DNA of 9,670 nt, taken from NCBI GenBank assembly GCA_009774345.1, contig VSNR01000164.1, positions 1 through 9,670 of the forward strand, read 5' to 3'. Each line of letters begins with the position of its first letter. The stretch's first letter is position 1. This document shows, piece by piece, positions 1 to 6,019 of the stretch. The notes below the pieces were generated by a model. The model made no database searches. It saw nothing but the letters and a program-made list of their open reading frames with translations, and was not told where the DNA came from. Made by a program: the position numbers and the translations under genes. Source of the stretch: Lachnospiraceae bacterium. Its GTDB lineage: Bacteria > Bacillota > Clostridia > Lachnospirales > Lachnospiraceae.

Positions 1-51
1 TAGAAAATATATAATTTCAGATCGGACTTTATACATATTTTAGATATTGTA

Positions 52-93
52 AATTAAAGTAAAATTAAGAAAATATTAAAGACAAATCAAAAG
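52..93 (+). repeat. AT-rich direct repeats at 11-bp phasing upstream of the ABC cassette
   Basis: Copies of a motif close to ATTAAAG begin at positions 53, 64 and 75, and a weaker copy (ATCAAAAG) begins at 86, so the spacing is exactly 11 bp each time. The third copy overlaps the candidate -35 box and the fourth falls in the promoter spacer. Direct repeats of about 7 bp on one helical face, one turn apart, are the usual target layout of OmpR/PhoB-family response regulators. The surrounding DNA is very AT-rich, so chance similarity is possible. Confidence 0.4.
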
Positions 94-107
94 AACAGTG
101 GTATGAT
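79..107 (+). promoter_or_regulatory. Candidate sigma-A promoter of the ABC efflux cassette
   Basis: The -35 box AAGACA (79-84) is weak. A 17-bp spacer separates it from the -10 box TATGAT (102-107), which carries an extended TG motif at 99-100. Transcription would begin near 114, leaving a short leader before the start codon at 134. A weak -35 with a good extended -10 suits a promoter that needs an activator, in line with the phased repeats overlapping it. No other promoter-like pair stands out in 1-133. Confidence 0.55.
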
Positions 108-133
108 AAAACATCAGAAAGAGGGGAAAAGGT

Positions 134-877
134 ATGGAAGAAACATTAGATAGTACGCTGGATAATATCCTGATCGAGATACGGGATATGAAGAAGATTT
201 ATAATCCCGGTGAGAATGAAGTACACGCCCTTGACGGCGTAGATCTCACCATATGCGAGCGGGAGTTTGTGGCGATCATAGGGCATTCCGGGTCAGGCAA
301 GTCAACACTCATGAACATGCTTGGCTGTCTGGACGTGCCAACCACAGGGACCTACAAACTGCACGGCGTAGATGTGTCCGATATGGAGGATGATGAGCTG
401 TCAGATGTCCGAAACAGAGAGATTGGATTTATCTTTCAGGGATTTAATTTAATTCAAAATCTGACCGCTGTAGAGAATGTCACACTCCCGCTCATCTACC
501 GCGGTGTCGGCAAGAGGGAGAGAGAAGATCTCGCGTTAAGAGCCCTTGAGAAAGTGGGACTCTCACACCGTTTAGACCATAAACCGGCACAGATGTCAGG
601 CGGTCAGCAGCAGCGGGTTGCGATAGCGAGGGCGATAGCGCAGGCGCCGCCCATCATACTCGCCGATGAGCCGACAGGCAACCTTGATTCTAATTCGACA
701 ACAGAGATTATGCAGATTTTGAGAGAGCTGCACAGTGAGGGCAGAACAGTGATTTTGATTACCCATGACAATGAGATTGCAGAGCAGGCAGACCGGGTGA
801 TCAAGATACGGGACGGAAAGATTGTCTCAGACACGAGACAGAACCAGAGTGTAAAACGAAAAGACATGGAGGACTAA
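134..877 (+). CDS. ABC transporter ATP-binding protein, MacB/LolD-type
   Basis: This is the cytoplasmic ATPase subunit of a three-part exporter; it hydrolyses ATP to drive the MacB-like permease encoded two genes downstream. All nucleotide-binding motifs are intact: Walker A GHSGSGKST at residues 50-58, Q-loop Gln102, signature MSGGQQQR at 154-161, Walker B with Asp178-Glu179, D-loop NLD at 183-185 and switch His211. At 247 residues it has the usual length for this subfamily, which works as a homodimer with one FtsX-fold permease per half. The start is supported by GAGGGG at 121-126, 7 bases before the ATG. The stop lies 3 bases before the adaptor's start, so the genes are translationally linked. 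Family assignment is firm; the exported substrate cannot be read from this gene. Confidence 0.95.
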   Translation: MEETLDSTLDNILIEIRDMKKIYNPGENEVHALDGVDLTICEREFVAIIGHSGSGKSTLMNMLGCLDVPTTGTYKLHGVDVSDMEDDELSDVRNREIGFIFQGFNLIQNLTAVENVTLPLIYRGVGKREREDLALRALEKVGLSHRLDHKPAQMSGGQQQRVAIARAIAQAPPIILADEPTGNLDSNSTTEIMQILRELHSEGRTVILITHDNEIAEQADRVIKIRDGKIVSDTRQNQSVKRKDMED

Positions 878-880
878 AAA

Positions 881-2476
881 ATGAGAAAGGGAGAGAAAAA
901 AACACAAACAGCGGAGGGAGGCAGTAAAACAGTCAGGCGCAAAAAGAAAAAGTTGAAAATTATTATTCCGGTAGTGATTCTTGTGGTGCTGGCTGTTGCT
1001 GTCAAAGCGTTTTCAGGCGGCGGGAGCACAGCGATCCCCGTCTATACAGATCAAGTTTCCACAGGCGATATTGATTCAGAGCTGAGTGTCAGCGGAAAGG
1101 TGGTCGCGGAGGAATCTGTCACTTTCTTCGCGCCCGCAAATGCAAAGATTGAGGGCATCGAGGTGAGCAAGGGCGATGTAGTCAAGGCAGGAGATGTGCT
1201 GTTATGTTTTGACAAGGACGCAGTTGCCTATGCAAAGCAGCAGAGCGAGCTGGCAGAAAAGATCAGCTCCGCGGACTACAACTCCAATGTGCAGTACAAC
1301 AATGAGCAAAAGACAAAACTTGCACAGGCGGAGGCAGAGATTGCAGAATGTGAACTGGCAGTAGATAATTATGAGCAGTACATAGATGACCTGACCAATG
1401 GCATCACAGATATGACAGCGTTAAGAAAATCGGATTTGTATGCAAAAAAATACAGCATCGAGAAAGAGATGAACAACTATGACCTTGCGATGCAGTTCCC
1501 CGATGAGGACACAGATATCGAGATGCTGTCCCGCAAGAAAGTAGAGAAACAGAACGAGCTGAATAAATTAAATGACGAGCTGAGCCTGCTTGCGGACTAC
1601 AAGACAGATTACGGCTGGGAGGATCTGCTCACGCAGGCGAAAAAAGATCTGGCAGACTATCAGGAGCGTCTCTCTGAGGCAAAAAGTGACAAGGCAGGTG
1701 CCGAGGCGGCTGTTGTCAATGGCAATAAACTCGCAGGATATGAGCTGAACAAGACAAAATCTGAGCTGGAAAGCGCCGATGCCGGCAAAAAGTACGATGC
1801 TGCCCTGAATGGCGTGGTGGCAGGATTTAACGGCGTTATCTCTGAGCTGAGTGTTGTGGAAGGTGCCACAGTACAGGAGGGAACCCAGCTCATGGTGCTT
1901 GAGAGCATCGACAATGTGTGCGTTGAATTTCAGGCATCGAAGTATGCACTGGAAACATTAAAGATTGGACAGCCGGCAGAGATTACGATATCTGGAAACA
2001 GCTATACGGGTTCTGTATCCAAGATTAATCATATCGCAGAGGTCAATACATCTGGTACAGCGACTGTATCAGCAAGGATTCATATTGATAATCCCGATGA
2101 AAATATTTTCTTAGGGCTTGATGCAAAACTGAAAATATTGACTGCGAGCGAGAAAGGCGTGATGCAGGTTCCGGTGGAGGCAGTCAATGTCGATAGTCAG
2201 GGAGAGTTTTGCTATTTAATTGAAAATGGCATACTTGCCAAAAAGTACGTCACAACCGGAATTTCCTCTGAGGCTTATATACAGATCTTGGATGGTCTTA
2301 CAGCGAATCAGGAGATTGTGACAACCGCAGTATACGGCATGGGACTTGATGAAGGCATGGCAGTGACAGGGATGCCGATGTCTGCTATGAACGGCGCAGG
2401 CATGGGTGGTGCTGACATGGAAAATACAGATATGGAAAAACAGGAGCAGACGGAGGATGTGACAGACAATGGCTAG
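881..2476 (+). CDS. HlyD/MacA-family efflux adaptor with Met-rich C-terminal tail
   Basis: This is the extracytoplasmic adaptor of the exporter. A Lys/Arg-rich cytoplasmic start (residues 1-26) precedes one membrane anchor (about 27-43). The first half of a lipoyl-like domain (about 75-112) is followed by a long charged, Ala/Glu/Lys/Leu-rich stretch (about 115-300) that is probably an alpha-helical coiled-coil hairpin. The second lipoyl half begins near residue 307 (motif GFNGVISELSVVEGA), then come the beta-barrel and membrane-proximal domains. At 531 residues it is longer than E. coli MacA (about 370), mainly through the coiled coil and the tail. The tail (487-531) has Met at 487, 493, 498, 500, 503, 508, 513 and 518, and then turns acidic. 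The ribosome site GGAGG (868-872) lies 8 bases before the ATG. In a Gram-positive cell such adaptors form a cap over the permease rather than a bridge to an outer membrane. The substrate is unknown. Confidence 0.9.
   Translation: MRKGEKKTQTAEGGSKTVRRKKKKLKIIIPVVILVVLAVAVKAFSGGGSTAIPVYTDQVSTGDIDSELSVSGKVVAEESVTFFAPANAKIEGIEVSKGDVVKAGDVLLCFDKDAVAYAKQQSELAEKISSADYNSNVQYNNEQKTKLAQAEAEIAECELAVDNYEQYIDDLTNGITDMTALRKSDLYAKKYSIEKEMNNYDLAMQFPDEDTDIEMLSRKKVEKQNELNKLNDELSLLADYKTDYGWEDLLTQAKKDLADYQERLSEAKSDKAGAEAAVVNGNKLAGYELNKTKSELESADAGKKYDAALNGVVAGFNGVISELSVVEGATVQEGTQLMVLESIDNVCVEFQASKYALETLKIGQPAEITISGNSYTGSVSKINHIAEVNTSGTATVSARIHIDNPDENIFLGLDAKLKILTASEKGVMQVPVEAVNVDSQGEFCYLIENGILAKKYVTTGISSEAYIQILDGLTANQEIVTTAVYGMGLDEGMAVTGMPMSAMNGAGMGGADMENTDMEKQEQTEDVTDNG
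2354..2443 (+). repeat. Six-unit degenerate 15-bp coding repeat (Met pentapeptides)
   Basis: Residues 492-521 of the adaptor split into six pentapeptides with Met always second: GMAVT, GMPMS, AMNGA, GMGGA, DMENT, DMEKQ. At DNA level an ATG recurs every 15 bases from 2357. The first residue of each unit is Gly, Ala or Asp (codons GGN, GCN or GAN), so the units may descend from a short tandem duplication that has since diverged. The last two units are the most alike (GACATGGAAAATACA and GATATGGAAAAACAG). Confidence 0.6.
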
Positions 2477-3716
2477 AGTGTTGGAATATATTAAAATAGC
2501 CCTGATGAATATCCGCGGGAACAAGGCGCGTTCTTTTCTGACCATGCTCGGTATTATTATCGGTATTTCTTCCGTCATACTGATTGTGTCGGCAGGAAAT
2601 GGCTTTAAGGTCGGTATCAGTGGACAGCTCGATGCACTGGTTGGCGGATTTATACAGATTTACGCGGATGTTCCAGCGGATGAGGCGGACGCCATTATGT
2701 TTAATGATGACGACATCGACGCCATTTATGAGAAGGTGCCGCATGTAAAGGGTGCAACAGATATTTGGCAGATGGGTGCAAACGGAAGTGCGCAGACCAC
2801 AAAGGGAACATTTACCGTAGCGCCAACATTCGGAAATGAATCCTTACAGTTTTATAACGGCGCGCCGATTGCAAAAGGGCGGTACTTTAATAAGATTGAG
2901 AGCCAGAGCGGCGCAAAGGTATGCGTCATCAACGAGCGCGGTGCAAAGAAGCTTTTCGGTACAACGGATGTCGTAGGACTGGAATTGAGCATGAGCATGT
3001 GGGGGATTACAGAGGATTATACGATTGTGGGTGTCAAAAAGGATGATGATTCCCTCGCAAGACAGATGACAATGGGCAGTTATGGTGATGTGTCAATGGA
3101 TATTCCAATTACACTGCTCGAAGCATTATATGGATATTATACAGAGGAATTTAGCTCATTTATTATTTTCGCGGATTCTTCTGAGTATGTGACAGATATT
3201 TCAAGGCAGGTACAAAGTCTCTTGGAAGCACGGTATAATGTGCGCGGAAAGGACTATATACAGAGTATGGACATGGCAAGTCAGGTCGGCATGATCAGCG
3301 ATATTTTGAATTACGTCACCATCTTTATCATGTTGGTGGCAGGCATAGCGCTGATTGTAGGCGGGATCGGCGTGATGAACATTATGCTGGTATCTGTGAC
3401 AGAGCGAACCAAGGAAATTGGCATTCGAAAAGCGCTCGGTGCAAAAACAGGTTCGATTTTATTTCAGTTTTTGATGGAGGCAGTGATTATAACCCTGATT
3501 GGCGGTTTTGTCGGAATCGTGCTCGGCATCTTGGGCGCAAAGGGGATTTGCGGACTGGCATCCAGTATGGGAATGGGGAGTATGGAAGCTGTCATTGACC
3601 CCAAAGTCGTCCTCGCCGCAACCGGATTTTCTTCTATGATTGGTATCTTTTTTGGGATTTACCCCGCAAGAAAAGCTGCGAAGCTCAGCCCCATCGAAGC
3701 GCTTCGGCATGAGTAA
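2469..3716 (+). CDS. MacB-like ABC transporter permease (FtsX fold)
   Basis: This is the membrane subunit of the exporter. It has the MacB layout: TM1 at about 22-43, a large extracytoplasmic MacB_PCD-type domain (about 44-278), then TM2 (about 283-310), TM3 (about 334-358) and TM4 (about 380-400). The cytoplasmic stretch ERTKEIGIRKALGA after TM2 is the FtsX coupling-helix motif that contacts the ATPase, and YPARKAAKLSPIEALRHE closes the protein as in many family members. The length of 415 residues is typical of permeases without a fused ATPase. Four MxM motifs (175-177, 200-202, 267-269, 367-369) all fall in predicted extracytoplasmic parts. The gene overlaps the adaptor's end by 8 bases; GGAGG at 2452-2456, inside the adaptor gene, is the likely ribosome site. 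The family is certain, the substrate is not. Such cassettes export peptides, macrolides or other amphipathic compounds. Confidence 0.93.
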   Translation: MARVLEYIKIALMNIRGNKARSFLTMLGIIIGISSVILIVSAGNGFKVGISGQLDALVGGFIQIYADVPADEADAIMFNDDDIDAIYEKVPHVKGATDIWQMGANGSAQTTKGTFTVAPTFGNESLQFYNGAPIAKGRYFNKIESQSGAKVCVINERGAKKLFGTTDVVGLELSMSMWGITEDYTIVGVKKDDDSLARQMTMGSYGDVSMDIPITLLEALYGYYTEEFSSFIIFADSSEYVTDISRQVQSLLEARYNVRGKDYIQSMDMASQVGMISDILNYVTIFIMLVAGIALIVGGIGVMNIMLVSVTERTKEIGIRKALGAKTGSILFQFLMEAVIITLIGGFVGIVLGILGAKGICGLASSMGMGSMEAVIDPKVVLAATGFSSMIGIFFGIYPARKAAKLSPIEALRHE

Positions 3717-3763
3717 ATCCGTCCGTTTATCAATAAAAATGATGATTAAATTTACATAATGGC

Positions 3764-3791
3764 TTGCACTTTGATTCCTTTTTGGTATACT
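3764..3791 (+). promoter_or_regulatory. Candidate sigma-A promoter for the ycxB-like/tsaE operon
   Basis: The -35 box TTGCAC (3764-3769) and -10 box TATACT (3786-3791) are separated by 16 bp, and an extended TG lies at 3783-3784. Transcription would start near 3798 and give a leader of about 90 bases that contains the hairpin at 3812-3850. An alternative pair, TTGATT (3771-3776) and TATAAG (3793-3798), is weaker. This is the most likely entry promoter for the downstream genes, which have no other clear promoter until 9367. Read-through from the efflux cassette is not excluded, because no terminator is visible between them. Confidence 0.6.
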
Positions 3792-3806
3792 GTATAAGAA
3801 AGTGCA
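3765..3806. promoter_or_regulatory. Inverted repeat bracketing the -10 region (possible operator)
   Basis: TGCACTTT (3765-3772) and its exact reverse complement AAAGTGCA (3799-3806) lie on either side of the -10 box. The left arm overlaps the -35 box and the right arm covers the predicted transcription start. The arms are 34 bp apart, about three helical turns. The left arm lies upstream of the start site, so an RNA hairpin is not the explanation; a DNA-binding dimer is possible. The match may also be chance. Confidence 0.35.
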
Positions 3807-3811
3807 TAGTG

Positions 3812-3850
3812 GTAGAAGCACCTGTATCGTTATAATGCAGGTGCTTCTAT
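3812..3850 (+). other. Long leader hairpin without a T-tract
   Basis: The arms AGAAGCACCTG (3814-3824) and CAGGTGCTTCT (3838-3848) are exact reverse complements. With flanking and inner pairs, including two G-U pairs, the stem grows to about 16 bp, leaving loop CGTTATA (3828-3834). The downstream bases TATATACATA and the upstream bases contain no run of Ts on either strand, so this is not a standard intrinsic terminator. It would sit in the 5' leader of the next gene, 24 bases before that gene's AAAGGA ribosome site. It could stabilise the mRNA, stall polymerase, be cleaved by RNase III, or bind a protein; the sequence does not say which. Confidence 0.6.
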
Positions 3851-3886
3851 ATACATACACAGATAAAATGAAGAAAGGACACAACA

Positions 3887-4366
3887 ATGGAAATGGAATT
3901 TGATGTCAAGGTAACAGCAGGCGTCATGTACGATTACCTCTTGTATCACACATATACCAGTTTCTCAGGAATGATTGGCACGCTTGTGGGGGTCATATTG
4001 ATTATGACATTTCTGTCAACAAAATATTTTATTTATCTCATTGCAGGTGTTGTGCTGATTGCGTACCTTCCGGGGGCGCTGTTTTTGAGAGCGGTGAGGC
4101 AGGTGCAGAATACGCCCGCATTCAAAAAGCCGCTGCACTACAAAATGACAGAGGAAGGCATCAGTGTATCACAGGGAGAAAACGAGGAAAACCAGAGCTG
4201 GGACAGTTGTGTGAAGGCAGTATCGACGGGGAGAAGCATCATTCTCTACACATCAAGGACAGCCGCATCCATTTTTCCGAAAAGAGATCTGGGGGATAAA
4301 AAAGAGGCGTTGATACAGATGATCTCCACACATATGCCGCCGAAAAAAGTCAAGATACGGTTTTAG
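3887..4366 (+). CDS. YcxB-like two-TM membrane protein, function unknown
   Basis: This small membrane protein has 159 residues. A short N-terminal segment starting FDVKVTAGVMYDYLLY leads into two adjacent hydrophobic helices (about 28-44 and 47-67), followed by a soluble C-terminal part with MTEEGISVSQGE near residue 87 and an S-W pair near 105. This arrangement is that of the YcxB-like family (helical hairpin plus a small beta-rich C-terminal domain), whose function is not established. The start is set by AAAGGA (3874-3879), 7 bases before the ATG; a second in-frame ATG lies two codons later. It is the first gene after the candidate promoter and hairpin. Its stop codon overlaps the AGGAGG ribosome site of tsaE, so the two are probably co-translated. 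The assignment rests on architecture and remembered family features only. Confidence 0.7.
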   Translation: MEMEFDVKVTAGVMYDYLLYHTYTSFSGMIGTLVGVILIMTFLSTKYFIYLIAGVVLIAYLPGALFLRAVRQVQNTPAFKKPLHYKMTEEGISVSQGENEENQSWDSCVKAVSTGRSIILYTSRTAASIFPKRDLGDKKEALIQMISTHMPPKKVKIRF

Positions 4367-4376
4367 GAGGGGCAGA

Positions 4377-4811
4377 ATGAAAGAATTTATCGAGACAAAC
4401 AGCCCCGAAGAAACTTTTGAGGCAGGCCGAAAATTGGGGATGAATGCAAAACCGGGTGAAATCTACACGCTCAACGGAGATCTTGGCGTGGGCAAGACCG
4501 TATTTACACAGGGGGTGGCAGCAGGACTTGGCATCTTGGAGCATGTCAACAGTCCCACATTTACCATTGTTCAGGTTTATGAGAGCGGCAGACTGCCCTT
4601 TTATCACTTCGATGTATACCGCATCGGTGATGTTGAGGAGATGGATGAGATCGGCTATGAAGATTATTTTTACGGAAACGGACTGTGCATCGTCGAGTGG
4701 GCAGAACGTATCAGGGAGCTCATACCCCCACAAGCCAGACAGATCACCATCGCGAAGAATCTCGAGAAGGGCTTTGCGTATCGGATGATTCAGTTTGATC
4801 GTCCGTTGTGA
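4377..4811 (+). CDS. tsaE: tRNA threonylcarbamoyladenosine biosynthesis ATPase TsaE
   Basis: TsaE is a cytoplasmic P-loop ATPase that binds the TsaB-TsaD dimer and is needed for repeated rounds of threonylcarbamoyl transfer to A37 of ANN-decoding tRNAs. Visible motifs are Walker A GDLGVGKT at residues 34-41, the conserved SPTF at 59-62, HFDVYR at 77-82 with Asp79, and IVEWAERI around Glu107-Trp108, a hallmark of the family. The length of 144 residues is normal. The ribosome site AGGAGG (4365-4370) lies 6 bases before the ATG and overlaps the stop codon of the upstream gene. Its partners tsaB and tsaD are in the same run of genes. The assignment is secure from the motif order and context. Confidence 0.95.
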   Translation: MKEFIETNSPEETFEAGRKLGMNAKPGEIYTLNGDLGVGKTVFTQGVAAGLGILEHVNSPTFTIVQVYESGRLPFYHFDVYRIGDVEEMDEIGYEDYFYGNGLCIVEWAERIRELIPPQARQITIAKNLEKGFAYRMIQFDRPL

Positions 4812-4828
4812 GAAGAGAGGAAATAAAC

Positions 4829-6019
4829 ATGAAGATTCTTGGATTAGACAGTTCTGGACTCGTGGCGTCAGCGGCAGTCGTGGAGGAGGATGTCACCATT
4901 GCAGAGTATACTGTCAATTATAAAAAGACACATTCCCAGACATTGATTCCCATGCTGGATGAGATCAAACGCATGACAGAGCTTGACCTGCATACACTGG
5001 ATGCCATTGCCATCGCGTCAGGACCGGGATCGTTTACAGGACTGCGCATTGGCTCTGCGACAGCAAAAGGGCTGGGACTCGCATTGGATATTCCGATCAT
5101 CCCAGTACCGACAGTGGATGCGCTCGCCTATAATTTCTATGGATGCAGCGCCTTGGTCTGCCCCCTCATGGATGCGCGCAGAAATCAGGTCTATACAGGG
5201 TTGTATGAATTTCAAAAACGAGAAGGGACAGGAGCGGGATATGAGCTTTGCACCGTGTTAAAACAGTGCGCAGTTTCGCTCTCTGACATCATCGGAAAAA
5301 TCAATGAGATGTGTTGTGAAAACGACAGGGAAGTCCTGTTTTTAGGGGACGGCGTGGCAGTATATCGGGAACAGATTACAGCGCTTGCCAAGGTCAAATA
5401 CAGTTTTGCACCATCGTGCTGCAATCGTCAGCGTGCTTCCTGTGTGGCTGCGCTTGGCGCTGAATTATATCAAAAAGGAATCTGTCAGACTGCGGCAGAA
5501 CATGCACCTGAGTATCTCAGACTCTCACAGGCAGAGCGCGAGCGCGCAGAACATGCAGCGGTCAAATACCATATACGGGAAATGCAGCAGTCGGATTTAG
5601 AGGAAGTGACAGCGCTGGAAGCTTCCTGTTTTTCTATGCCTTGGAAGTACAGAGATTTTGAGGAGACACTGACCAATCCCAACCGGGTTTATCTCGTGGC
5701 AGAGACAGATGCAGCAGATATAAAAGAGCATATTTTAGGGGGATGCATGCTTACGAATATTGCAGGGGAGGGCGACATCACCAATGTGGCAGTACGCGAA
5801 GCCTATAGAGGTAAAAAAATTGCGGCAGCTTTAATGGAAGCGCTCCTAAAGTTTGGCAGGGAACGATATGGTATCACAGCATTCACCCTTGAGGTGCGCA
5901 GCCAGAATACACCAGCGCGAAAGCTGTATGAAAAACTTGGCTTCGTCTCAAAAGGAGTACGGCGTGGATTTTATGATAAACCAAAGGACGATGCAGTGAT
6001 TTTATGGAAAGAGAGGTGA
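4829..6019 (+). CDS. tsaB: TsaB-RimI fusion: t6A subunit plus S18 N-acetyltransferase
   Basis: Two proteins are joined in one frame. Residues 1-240 are TsaB, the non-catalytic partner that dimerises with TsaD in t6A synthesis: MKILGLDSSG at the start, SGPGSFTGLRIG around 64-75, and the closing PEYLRLSQAERE at 227-238. Residues from about 247 to 396 are a GNAT acetyltransferase of the RimI type, which acetylates the N-terminus of ribosomal protein S18. Glu355 in FTLEV and Tyr367 in LYEKLGF match the RimI catalytic base and acid. The acetyl-CoA loop reads YRGKKIA (326-332), with Lys330 where the usual R-x-x-G-x-G/A motif has Gly. I chose ATG 4829 because MKIL is the family N-terminus and GAGAGG (4815-4820) lies 8 bases upstream; a GTG at 4808 would add seven residues and overlap tsaE. 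Such fusions are known in Clostridia. Confidence 0.92.
   Translation: MKILGLDSSGLVASAAVVEEDVTIAEYTVNYKKTHSQTLIPMLDEIKRMTELDLHTLDAIAIASGPGSFTGLRIGSATAKGLGLALDIPIIPVPTVDALAYNFYGCSALVCPLMDARRNQVYTGLYEFQKREGTGAGYELCTVLKQCAVSLSDIIGKINEMCCENDREVLFLGDGVAVYREQITALAKVKYSFAPSCCNRQRASCVAALGAELYQKGICQTAAEHAPEYLRLSQAERERAEHAAVKYHIREMQQSDLEEVTALEASCFSMPWKYRDFEETLTNPNRVYLVAETDAADIKEHILGGCMLTNIAGEGDITNVAVREAYRGKKIAAALMEALLKFGRERYGITAFTLEVRSQNTPARKLYEKLGFVSKGVRRGFYDKPKDDAVILWKER

Noticed and set aside
2216..2744. Two long minus-strand open frames across the adaptor-permease junction
   Set aside because: They are rich in His, Cys and Arg in the manner of antisense shadow translations, and both plus-strand proteins here are recognisable.
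134..3716. The ABC cassette as a specific antibiotic or macrolide resistance pump
   Set aside because: MacAB-type architecture alone does not reveal substrate, and no resistance-associated neighbour is present.
3812..3850. The hairpin as a rho-independent terminator of the efflux cassette
   Set aside because: The stem is strong, but neither strand has a T-run after it, and it lies downstream of a promoter-like sequence rather than directly after the stop codon.
3459..3887. A 142-codon open frame on the minus strand
   Set aside because: It covers the 3' end of the permease gene and the structured intergenic region, its translation resembles no family, and the permease frame is plainly the coding one.
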